This document shows positions 23,812 to 33,766 of a stretch of 64,000 nucleotides of DNA, in pieces. A program made the position numbers and the translations under genes. The DNA is from Topomyia yanbarensis (Eukaryota > Arthropoda > Insecta > Diptera > Culicidae): positions 398,305,037-398,369,036 of the forward strand of contig NC_080672.1 in NCBI RefSeq assembly GCF_030247195.1, written 5' to 3'. How positions within the stretch are numbered: position 1 is the first letter of the stretch; each line of letters opens with the position of its first letter. Below the pieces are notes generated by a model. The model did not search any database and was not told the DNA's origin. It worked only from the letters and a program-made list of their open reading frames with translations.

Positions 23812-25260
23812 CAATTCGCGCTGTCGGGACGTTAGTTTGTGGATCGGAAGATGTGCCAATTTTAATGGTTAATAGTGCCAACAGTTGTGTATGTACGTGC
23901 ACACACAACCAAAAAAAAAAATCGTTTAATTTTATCATCTTTAACTGTTTAATTCTAGAGTAACTCGTTGCTGATAGTAGTATTTAACTTTTGCTTATAG
24001 GATTTAATTTCCCGCAGGAAGAAGCACCGATTATAAGCGCATTAGTGATATTTTCTTTCAAATTACACATAGCTTTAATTACGAAGTTTAGTTCTATGGA
24101 AAATGTGGCAATTGCATCAGAAACTGTTTAGTGTGTACGTTAAAAACCGCGCATATGTGATCATTTATTTGTTAAAGTAAAAATACTCTCGATAAACAGC
24201 TGCATTATCGCTAGCAGGAAGAATAGGGGGAGGGAATCAAATTCGCACCACAGTCCTTCGAGATCCTAAGCAACCGACCAGCACATATGGCTGACAGAGG
24301 ATAGCGCCAACAACTACTGCATTGTCATTTCTCGCTTAGTGTTCAGTTGATCTATTTTAGCGAATTATTTCTACAATACGAATCAAACAACATAAACTGA
24401 AAGGTTGATCCTAGAAACGATGTAAAACTATTGTGAGCGGAACAATTACAACCACCTGCGGATGTATTTTATATATTGTATATTAGTGTAAAAGAAATGA
24501 TTGCAAAAAAGAGTATATAAATATTATAACAATTTTTCTATTAGTTTTACACTACTAGATTTGTAACTGATTATTGATGAAAGGTCGATATCCCCCTCCC
24601 AGTAAACGAAAATGAAGGTTAAAATATATATATTTATACACCCCTTGCAAACATAATAAAATAACGTCGTGAATATCCATATATTTGTACCATTTTTCCG
24701 GAAATGCAAACTATTCGCAGCCATTTTTTATAAAGTGTAATATGTGTAGTATTTCTGTTCCTCTTTCTCTTAAGAGAGGAACATCAATGAGAATGTATTC
24801 GTACTAGATAGTTGACAGACATAATGTGTACATTGCATATCATTTTAACGTGGATCAGAACAGAGGAAACTAGGCATATTATTTTTTTAAACGAATCCTA
24901 ACAATTCGAGATCATGTCCTAAATTCTCACTTTTATGGTGTTTATCACTTACAGATCAAACTATGTTCAAGAAAACATGGTACTGAAAATCTTGAAATAA
25001 TTTTCTATGCGACGTACGGTTTTGAAATTCGGCTCAAATGTTTGATGTTTCTTTCGAAACAGGTTTTAGTTTCGTTTCGTTCGCATAGAGCTCAGCATGG
25101 TAAGGTGACATTTTTGGAAAACAGAACATACAAATAATATATATTATATTTTTGTAATTGATTAGTTACATAGAAACAAACATTGTAAGAGTCATCGTGA
25201 AGTAAATTAGCATAAGTGAAATAAACAATGAAAATGCATGTGAAAAAATCAAAAACTGAT
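23812..25260 (+). other. shn: schnurri 3' UTR
   Basis: AT-rich sequence without coding potential follows the stop codon. Several upstream AATAAA-like motifs occur (for example near 24,655), but the best poly(A) site is the AATAAA at 25,220, because a GT-rich stretch (GTGACCTGTGTGTTCTTTGTG) follows about 35 bases later. This gives a UTR of about 1.4 kb. Confidence 0.6.
25220..25225 (+). terminator. shn: Probable polyadenylation signal of schnurri
   Basis: AATAAA is followed 35-55 bases downstream by a T/GT-rich element, the standard metazoan arrangement. Confidence 0.55.
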
Positions 25261-25644
25261 GTGACCTGTGTGTTCTTTGTGCATCTGAAATTCTATTTTA
25301 GTTCTATAACTTTCCTATAGCGGGTTAGAGTAAGCTACGAAGAGCCTTATTCTGCATAAAACGGACCGCTTTTTCCAACAAATGTGGTTTACTTTCTCTA
25401 TAAACATAACACCAAACGGGTGTCGGATTTGATCGAGCCACATTGGTCCGAAAATGTGATCCACCGTAATGCAGAATGTGGCTTAGCTTGTTTTATCTCT
25501 CGAGGGTCTTTCGAACATTGACGTTAAACCACCATAGTCACTATTCTTAACGATGTTACCTTACTCTACCATTTAGTTTAAAGCCATATCCTTTGCAGCC
25601 CCAATACGCTTTCGGAACGAACGACATTAAAAAAAACATAGTCC

Positions 25645-25790
25645 GGGCCCATGAGCCCTATTCGCACAGTCACGTCACCTAGTGACTAGAAATAAATTTT
25701 CTTCGGGCCCCACTCTCACAGTTACGTCACTTGGTGACTAGAACAAGATTTCCTTCTAGTCAATAGATGACGTGACTGTGAGAATGGGCC
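25645..25790. mobile_element. Short palindromic MITE
   Basis: The left part GGGCCCATGAGCCCTATTCG...CACAGTCACGTCA and the right part TGACGTGACTGTGAGAATGGGCC are inverted relative to each other. CACAGTYACGTCAC..GTGACTAGAA also occurs twice in tandem within the left half. It is 146 bases long and has no coding capacity. Confidence 0.6.
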
Positions 25791-26161
25791 ACCATATCTT
25801 TCCAGGAAGGGGTCAAGTTTTTCTGCGGCTTGCTGCACCTGAGTAGCGTTTATAACAAGCCTTGAGATTCATGATGCGCCATACCCAATAAACCTTTGCC
25901 TAGAACGGACATATTCGCGCACACTTCTGAGGGTGGCTCGAGATGTGGTTAGCAGAGCCGTAGCGTGACCTTCTGGCGCCCTTGGCGAAGTCTCAATTTT
26001 GCGCCCCTTTGCCGTTGGTATTAACTTGTAACCTGTCAGGGTAACAATTTAGCACTGGGTGGAAATATACCCTTTTTACGTATACACTCCGTAGAGTGTA
26101 TTGTTTACGTAAGGTTATGCTCACCGCTGTTCGATACCGTTCACGTTTAGTCTGTAAATTT

Positions 26162-26938
26162 TTGCATAGTTTCGCGTTTATGAACGGTTTTGTGCATGCA
26201 GATAGGTGTAGAAAATTTTGTTAAACATTTGTATATACGTAACATAGGGTTTAGTTAGGTTACCGCTCTCCTTTCGCTGAAAAAGTGGTCTCATTATGCT
26301 GTACGATACCGATGACAGCTATGCGGTGGTGCGGTTTTTTTGATATTGGTGTTTGTTTTGGTCGAGTGCGGAAGGCGGCCATCGTGAAAAGAGCAGAAAG
26401 TGACGAACCACGGCGTAGAACAGACGTCCGTAAAAAGTGTTTTTTCCGGGACAGTTTCCCGCCACTGAACCGAGAGTAAATGCGCGCGTGCGACGGCAAG
26501 TAATCCCGTCGAAAAGTGTCGGCCGTGGTTCGGTTACCATAGTGTTTTGTTGTGTTGGGTCGCCGGATATCAGAAGCTAAACGCAAAGCCGAACGAGCAT
26601 AGCTCTCCTCCACAGTTAATCGCAAAGGAGGGCGAAGCAGGTAGGACAACGGATCCACCTGAGGTAGTTTATTGCGGTATCTACCTGGGCCATTCACGGG
26701 GAGTGAGTGGACCCGGCGATTAATCGCCCCGTCGTTAGGGAGGTTCCAACAAAAGAGCCTTGCTCACCTCCCTGGCTAATTGTAAAGGACCGCTGCGATG
26801 CAGCCAACGGTACCAGTAGGAGAACACGGCCGTAGGAATCCCGGCCGGTCGAAAAAAAACCTTCGCCTTCCCGCCATCGTCAGGAGCAGCTGAGCAGTTC
26901 CATCGACAGAGTGCAGTACAGAGGAGAGATGAAATAAA
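26162..26938 (+). mobile_element. Candidate retro-inserted segment bounded by 13 bp direct repeats
   Basis: AGTCTGTAAATTT occurs at 26,149-26,161 and 26,939-26,951. The 777 bases between are distinctly more GC-rich than the flanks and end GATGAAATAAA directly before the second repeat, like a processed 3' end. I do not recognise any coding sequence in it. It could be a retroposed RNA or LINE/SINE fragment. A solo LTR is less likely because no TG...CA ends or 4-6 bp duplication are seen. Confidence 0.4.
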
Positions 26939-27339
26939 AGTCTGTAAATTTAGTTTGTTTTGTCTCTTTTTTGTTTGTTATTATACGAAAATCCGAAATT
27001 CCGGTAGGAGCACCTAGGCCGCCCTGAAAAGAAGGGTACGCCGGGCAAACAAGAACCCGAGTAGTGGACTTACCCTACTTACAAACTTTGTCATTCTTCT
27101 TAGTTCGACTTTCGAGTAATGATTTTGTGTACACATGGCGATGGCTTCACTCTCCTAAAGCGGTGGCCAAAAAGGCATTTGCCAATGCTAGCAGTCACCG
27201 AATATGCCGCGGTGAACATGAATCTCCCTGAAGAAAGACTTCAGATGTAAAGGTGACACACTGACACAAACTAGAGGTGTTTTAGTTCGATAACACCAAG
27301 TTCTTTCACTAATTTGGAGGGTCAAATTAATGTTACAAT

Positions 27340-27586
27340 CAGGGGCGGATCTAGAAAAATATTTCGGGAGGGGTCCGAAATTTCGATTTTAAAAAGAACA
27401 TTGTACATTTCGTAATTCGTAATAAGCTCATGTAATGAATATCAGGTTTATTGGTCAAATTTGGTTAGGAATGATTTTGGGTGTGAAACTAATATAAAAT
27501 TTAAACTTATTTAAAATTTCTCAACTAGTAAAAAAATTTCGGAGGGGGTCCGGACCCCCAGGACCCTCCCCCTGGATCTGCCACTG
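27340..27586. mobile_element. hAT MITE with perfect 8 bp target-site duplication
   Basis: The ends are CAGGGGCGGATCTAG and, inverted, CAGTGGCAGATCCAG. The 8 bases GTTACAAT flank it exactly on both sides (27,332-27,339 and 27,587-27,594). It is 247 bases long with inner C/G-rich inverted arms and no coding capacity, so its movement would depend on a hAT transposase supplied elsewhere. Confidence 0.88.
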
Positions 27587-28715
27587 GTTACAATGCAGTC
27601 AGATGATTCTTCTTGTTACAATGCAGTCAGAAAATCAGATGAAAAGTTTTGCTGCCTTGACAAAACAGTTTCGGTTAAAAACCGTTGGGAATGTCATCCC
27701 TTGAGGGACCCTCAGACTTTCCACAAGTTGGCTTTACTGCCCATTGGGTTATCTTTCAATTTATTATATCTCCCGTAATTTCGGTCTCTACTTTCGTATT
27801 CTTTAAGCTTTCACTTTACGCAGGGTTTTAGGCCCGAGCATAAATTAACTCTCCTGAAAAGACTCAGAATCGGACTTCCTGTTTAAAAACATTGATTGAA
27901 CTCGATTGGACCGTATTTGAGTTTCTTTCGGATCAAAGATAATCCGCTAACTATTGTAATCATTTTGAAAGAACTAAAGCAGAGATATTCAACAGTGACA
28001 GATACCACGAAAGGTCGTTCAGATAAGTTCAGAATTATGATATTCTGTTCAAAACAAGCAAATGACGTTAGTGGCGACAAGGCTGGTATAAACGACCGCG
28101 TGTAAATGTCTGCTTACAAAGTTGAGATCGACAGTGGGGTCACCGATTCAAAATTGTGCGTGGATCTACTGAAGCACGGGGGTACTGGTTTCAAGCTCCC
28201 TTTGCTTTTTGAATAAAAATCGCACTGGATGGGACAAAACTGTGTGTCCCTGCAAATTCGTATCTGGTGAACTTTGGTGTTCAATTACATGTTCTTCGAC
28301 AAGAGTCTCCTAGGGTCCTAGGAATCTAAAGCGTTTCCTTTAAAGGCGAGCTAAGCGCTCTGCAGAAAAACTAAAAATAGCTACGCCAAGACAAATCATC
28401 GTGTGAGGATTCGTCAGTTGCAACAGCAATTGGAGTTAGAACCTGACTCAGTTTCTCCTCGAGCAAAATCTGCATTAGTTTTGCAATCCTTTGGTTTTTA
28501 AATTCTCTTCATTTTCACAGTTCAGTTCACTTGGAAATGACACATTATCTTGACTTATTTCATGATTTACCCTTACAAAAATTAAAAAGCTGGTCATGAT
28601 TCTAGCGCCCCTCTGAGGCTGGCGTCCTTGGTGGGGGCCAAACGCACGCTACGACTCTGGTGGTTGGAGCCCAATCTTGTTGAAATGCCACATTTGGCGT
28701 TGACCCATACTGCTA

Positions 28716-28985
28716 TAGTCGTGATTCGCTGGTTGGCCCACAGCCTTGTCCAACTAACGAATTAGATTCGCTAGTTGGACCGACTGACAAATGTCAAAAA
28801 CTGTCCAAAGGTGATGTTGGCAGTATAAATGCATCTGTTCACATCCCTAAATATTGTCAGATTGATTGTCAAAGTAAATTTGACAAGAGATTTTGACGCT
28901 TTTTAGTTGGAAAATGGTCCAACTAGCGGATGTCGAACTAAAAAGCGGTCCAGTTAAAAAGTGTCCAACCAGCGAATCACGACTG
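28716..28985. mobile_element. TA-flanked MITE 'CAGTCGTGATTCGCTGG', copy 1
   Basis: Terminal inverted repeats CAGTCGTGATTCGCTGGTTGG (first base T in this copy) at both ends with TA on each side. It is 270 bases long. The inner sequence (GTCCAACTA..CGAAT motifs) is shared with copies at 31,511 and 58,623. TA duplication plus CAGT-starting ends suggests the pogo/Tc1-mariner (IS630) superfamily. Confidence 0.85.
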
Positions 28986-29091
28986 TATTTAATCGGAAGG
29001 ACACTTTTTGCCGCATGCTGCAATTAATATCGAGTCCATGTTTACCATAATATTTATTAACGGGATTCTTTGTCAAGTACACATTTGTGTA

Positions 29092-30336
29092 GGGGAGACC
29101 GGGGGTAGTTGGCGGTGTTTTCAGTTTTCAATTTTTACCGCTTTGATGTAGGTAGATCTCGCAAAATAGAGTACGCGGCATGAAAGAGCAGACTGTTGGC
29201 AACATCTCTGATTTTTTTTTAAAGTGTTTGATGCAGTGTCTCCATTTTTAGAGACAAAAATATGTGATGCGGAAAACCCGACAAGTTACCCCGGCCCCGG
29301 GGTAATTTGGCGGTATGTGAGGAAGCGCCAAAAACTAAGCAAACAAATGGAAATGCGATTACTTCAAGGGTCCTTTCTAGAAAACTGTATATTAACCGAC
29401 ATTTGCTATTATAGGGTGAAGTGCCTATTTTCACCATACTAAGTAGGGCGCCTTACTGATTCATTAATGACTCTGCCTACAAACAATGGAATGCGTACAA
29501 ATTGACATCAATAGCTTTGCTTCGTTGTTAAGTACCAAAATAATAACACACATGCGCTGAAAAAGTGAAATTCTCGTGTTTGAGCGCAACGAAAACACTA
29601 ATCGAGTGCCCCTATTGTTGCGCTACCATTTGACTCAATGCGTTAAACAAAGATGGCAGACACTGCTCTAACCAACGGCTTCAAATGGGTAGCGTGATAA
29701 TAGAAACATAGCGATAATGGGCTCATCACTCTAATTCAGTTTCAATACCCCGGTATTTTGACTTTGATGCGTATTCTTTATTCAAAAGCAAATTTTCGAA
29801 TTTCTTTATCCGATTGGCCGGAATAAATATCTCCTGCATTGACGAGATACACAAGAAAAAGATTTTCTTACTTGGGAGTGAATTCCAGAATTTAAAATTT
29901 TTGATGACTTTTTCCACTGTAAATAGTACTGCCAACGCGGGGCAAGTGCAGCACCGCCAACTTACCCCAACCGCATATTTTATTAAAAACTATTTAAAAA
30001 ATAACTTTTGTTTGTTGATAGATGTAATATCCATATGGATACTGAAAGCTCTTTTCACGCGTTATCAAAAAATATAATCATTCGGGAAATAGAATGAAAA
30101 TCACTCTAAATAACACGAAGTATTTAAAATTTAGAAAATTTACTTGGTATGCTCGAAAACACAATATCACCCACAACTTCCACCAAACAAATCGTTTTGC
30201 AACAAAAATACATTGGATAATGGGTTTCACACAACTTGAGCTACATAAGAAGAGGCAGCGCTGTATGTCTAATAGAAACAGAGAAAAAGTGATTCTGCCA
30301 ACTTACCCCCAACCGCCCACTAGCCCCGGGCTCCCC
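29092..30336. mobile_element. TA-flanked element with GGGGAG(A/C)CCGGGG ends, 1.25 kb
   Basis: The left end GGGGAGACCGGGGGTAGTTG and the inverted right end GGGGAGCCCGGGGCTAGTGG match with few differences, and TA lies outside each end. Inner blocks such as TAGTTGGCGGTGTTTTCA and ACCCCAACCGCATATTT recur in a second, partial copy at 52,571-52,985. It has no recognisable transposase, so it is probably non-autonomous. Confidence 0.7.
29413..29735. mobile_element. Small inverted-repeat element nested in the 1.25 kb element
   Basis: The left end TAGGGTGAAGTGCCTATTTTC and the inverted right end TAGAGTGATGAGCCCATTATC agree at 16 of 21 positions. The intervening ~320 bases are absent from the related copy at 52,571-52,985, which fits a nested insertion. 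The target duplication is unclear. Confidence 0.45.
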
Positions 30337-30339
30337 TAT

Positions 30340-31312
30340 TTGTTCGCCAAATTTTTTTCGAGCTTTAACGGTCGGTTCTGGAATCGGAGACGGGATAGAC
30401 GGTAAACATGCATTCGTTTGTGTACAGATTGTTTCGCTTGACGAAGCTCGAAATCTTTTTACAACGCGCGACTCGTAGCTCCCGGGTGTGATCTTTCCTC
30501 TATCAAATTCCGTGCCATAAAGTCGCTGATCCAATGTTCCTTCGCCGTTTTCCGCATGAAACGCACAAGATTATTGCAAAGTTCCCACCAAATCGAAATG
30601 CACAGTATGAAAGTGTGATGAATCAAAAGTGTGATCAAAAGAGCAACTCCTTCGACCTGACAAATTATTGACATAGAAAAGTGTCAAAAACAAACTTCTT
30701 ACTTTTAGTAGCTGGAAGGTTAGCATTGCTGACAGTATCCCTGTTTTTACAATAAATTTGATGGAAAAAGTTAATTTTTTGTCGATTTCATATCATTTCA
30801 TTTGGCAACCGTGAAAAAAGTGTGATAGCGAAGTGCATCAAAAATCCAACTTTCAAAGCAATAAGCATTAGCCCGACTTTTTTCTTTTAGTGGTAGCTAT
30901 AAACACCTATAGACTTATCCAGCTGCGTTGGTATTGTGCCGTTTTGACGTTTAAATTGGGAGGAAAACAAATCATTTGCACTGCGAATTGGGAGGAAAAC
31001 AAACCGCTTGTGGGCTTAAGGGGAGGGCGGTAGTATAAAATTGCGAGATCTCAGTGTGCGTATTTTAAACGTCATATATCTCAATAACTCTCGGAATCTG
31101 AGCTGACCTCGGACGACCTGTGGGTACCTTTCCTTTCTTTTATCGGTCTAAAACTTTTCTTACGATCCATCGGGAAACTCCTACCGCGTAAAGACGCAGG
31201 ATCACTTTGGTATAAAGACTCGCCAACTCTATCGTTTGTTTACCTTTCTTTGGCCAATGTCAATGAGAAAATCTCTTCGAATCCTTTTCGAACGACAGCC
31301 ATTGTTGCGTAG
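30340..31312. other. Intergenic sequence without recognised features
   Basis: I see no domain-bearing open frame or RNA gene. A short direct duplication of 'ttgggaggaaaacaaa' occurs near 30,955-31,005. Confidence 0.4.
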
Positions 31313-31455
31313 AGCACTCTAGTTAGAGTGTGGCCAAGAGGCCATGACGTATCCAAACAAACATGAAATTTGACGTATTCACAATAAAAATACGTCAGAT
31401 TTCTGCTCGTTTGGATACGTCAAACGCGTCTTAGCCGCACTCTAACTAGAGTGCT
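31313..31455. mobile_element. Palindromic MITE with AGCACTCTAGTTAGAGTG ends
   Basis: The left arm AGCACTCTAGTTAGAGTG...GACGTATCCAAAC and the right arm GTTTGGATACGTC...CACTCTAACTAGAGTGCT form near-perfect inverted arms of about 65 bases separated by a short loop. It is 143 bases long and non-coding. Confidence 0.75.
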
Positions 31456-31510
31456 TTATTATTGCGGTGCACACCTTGATGCATCGCCGTTCTATCTACA
31501 ATTAATAATA

Positions 31511-31788
31511 CAGTCGTGATTCGCTGGTTGGACACTTTTTAACTGGACCGCTTTTTAGTTGGACGTCCGCTAGTTCGAACATTGTCCAACTAAAAAGCAT
31601 CTGTACGTCAAAATCTCTTGTCAAATGTACTTTGACAATCAATCTGACAATATTTAGGGATGTGAATAGATGCATTTATACTGCCAATATCTCCTTTGGA
31701 GAGTTTTTGACATTTGTCAGTCGGTCCAACTAGCGAATCTAATTCGTTAGTTGGACAAGGCTGTGGCCCAACCAGCGAATCACGACTG
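31511..31788. mobile_element. TA-flanked MITE 'CAGTCGTGATTCGCTGG', copy 2
   Basis: Perfect ends CAGTCGTGATTCGCTGGTTGG with TA on both sides, 278 bases, inserted in the opposite orientation to copies 1 and 3. Internal sequence matches copy 1 closely. Confidence 0.9.
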
Positions 31789-31790
31789 TA

Positions 31791-33766
31791 ATGAAAACGG
31801 AAGCAGAGAAAAAGGAAGAACAATTTTCACTTGATGTGCGTACGTTACGAAAAAAAGACGTTTTTGTAACGCGGTCGTTTATCTAGACAAAGGCCGTTGC
31901 AGCCCGAGGACGATTTGACAATTCCCATATATTGAACTCACAAACTTGGTGGTAATTTGGTGGCATTATTGCGGCTCAAATTTAAAAAAGACGCATCGTC
32001 ATTTATTTTTTTAAAAGCAGATAGCTTGAGCAAAATTTCTTTTCTAGAGACTTTTTTTGTTCCATCAGACCTAAACAGAAAACATAGTAGATTTCATTTA
32101 AAAAATTTCCGCCAGGTTTCGTTGTTCATAACACTCATATGATGATGTTATATTGGCGCCACTATCAAATCAGTGGTACATATATGAACCAATCTCTTTC
32201 TGTCAGATGTCTCCGAGCTGGAGGACGCAAAAAGTTTGTGTGTTCTGTTGAAGCTATTGACGGATTTTTAAAAGTTTGGAGTCGTTCCGAGAGCTCCATT
32301 GGATATGTCGAAGCATCTCTGCTGGCGCGCTTACCGTACAATCTGAAACATAAAATAAATTAGATACCCCGTCTCTATTGATGTGACATAAAGAACGCGT
32401 CAGAGAATCTTGTTTTACACACTTCGACACAAGTTTGACCGTACCAACCAGTAACGTGGGTGACGTCGTGTAAACTGTCGAATGCGAATTGCTAATTGCC
32501 ATAGCTTAATTTAATACATGTAATAAATTGTTATTGTTATTTATCAGAGTGCAATCGGGCTGTCTCAACAACCTATTTCTGCAACCTATGTGCATGAACT
32601 GTACACCTACCGTCTCTCCGTTGCACTTGACAGTGTGTGCAGTGCCTTATGGGCACACCTACGACCGCGCACCCGGCTTCCCATGAGCATTTTGGCGGCT
32701 CAGAGGCTGTCCTTCCATGTTGCTCAGGGATACATTGGTCCTATACACATCCATGCATACATACGGGCTTACATTCATACATACATACAAACTAATTTGC
32801 GCAAGTTTAGAGCGTGTAACGTCGTGTCATCCTATGGAAAATCATCTTACCATCGCCTTGGGGTCAACGTCATATTGGCAAATTTCGCATTGAATCCGCT
32901 TCTGTCTCTTCCTAATCTCCTTTTTGTCTCCTAGGTCCGAAGCGGATCAATCGACTATTAATTGAAACGGTAAACATACTAGCAGTATAAGTTCTTGCTC
33001 CCGAATACTTTTCCTACAACTGTGCTGTTTCTTCTCTATCTTATAACATAATTCGATTATCCCTGTTCTAGTCAAAATACATATTCATTACATTATGGAC
33101 CAGGCAAACCCATAATTTTTCTATTATTATTATCCTGAGTAGCTATACCAGTGAAGGTATTTTAGGATTTCGCAAAAAGAATTTCAGCCAATAAAGGCGT
33201 AAGAAATATTTATCCACTATTCCCCATAAAGTTTGCTCGAACCGAATGTCCGCCTGGTTCGTCTCGAATAGACCACACCGACCCGAAAGGGTTGCTTATC
33301 ATTTCTGAGAGCCGGTGTGCTTGGTCGAATTTAATAATCATAAGAACAAGTCCTGAATAATTGACTACCTCTTAGGTGCCAGTCCTGCACTCCTTTCCTG
33401 AACTAGCCTCGTACTCACGATCGAAAGAGTCGACAACTAGTAGGATCCACATGTCCCCCACCCAAGCGAATTGATCAACTTGCAAGTAGGAGCACATATC
33501 TACCAACCAGCCAAGAAGACTTCCGAATTAATGAGAATGGACCATGCCAGTTGAAGGCCATAGGCCCAGCGCCATCTCGTACAGTGTCATTGTTATTTCT
33601 CAGCCCACACCCTGGCAGACGTTCATCCGCACATCTAGACTCTGTCAAGATGAGAACCTACAAAGCCTAACTGTTCGTATGTGCTAGTCCGTATAGATTT
33701 TGGTTTGCTGAAACGAAACAAGAAAAGCAAAATAATTGTGATTAGTATCGTAGTTATAATAAATAA
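31791..33766. other. Intergenic sequence without a supported gene
   Basis: Open frames here (for example 32,590-32,934) show no domain and include CATACATACAT-type simple sequence near 32,750-32,790. A moderately GC-rich stretch at 33,230-33,660 is unassigned. Confidence 0.4.

Larger units (their letters stand above)
25953..28659. mobile_element. hAT-type non-autonomous element, 2.7 kb
   Basis: The left end is CAGAGCCGTAGCGTG and the right end, reverse-complemented, is CAGAGTCGTAGCGTG (14 of 15 identical). Flanking 8-base sequences are GTGGTTAG (25,945-25,952) and GTGGTTGG (28,660-28,667), an 8 bp duplication with one change. CAG ends and an 8 bp duplication are the signature of the hAT superfamily. 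No transposase was recognised inside. The interior holds a nested hAT MITE (27,340-27,586) and a 13 bp direct-repeat-bounded segment (26,162-26,938). Confidence 0.75.

Noticed and set aside
26162..26938. Solo LTR of an LTR retrotransposon
   Set aside because: No TG...CA ends and no 4-6 bp duplication. The 13 bp direct repeats fit retroposition better.
32590..32934. 114-codon open frame with CATACATA-type repeats
   Set aside because: It runs into simple sequence, lacks a domain, and has no splice or poly(A) context.
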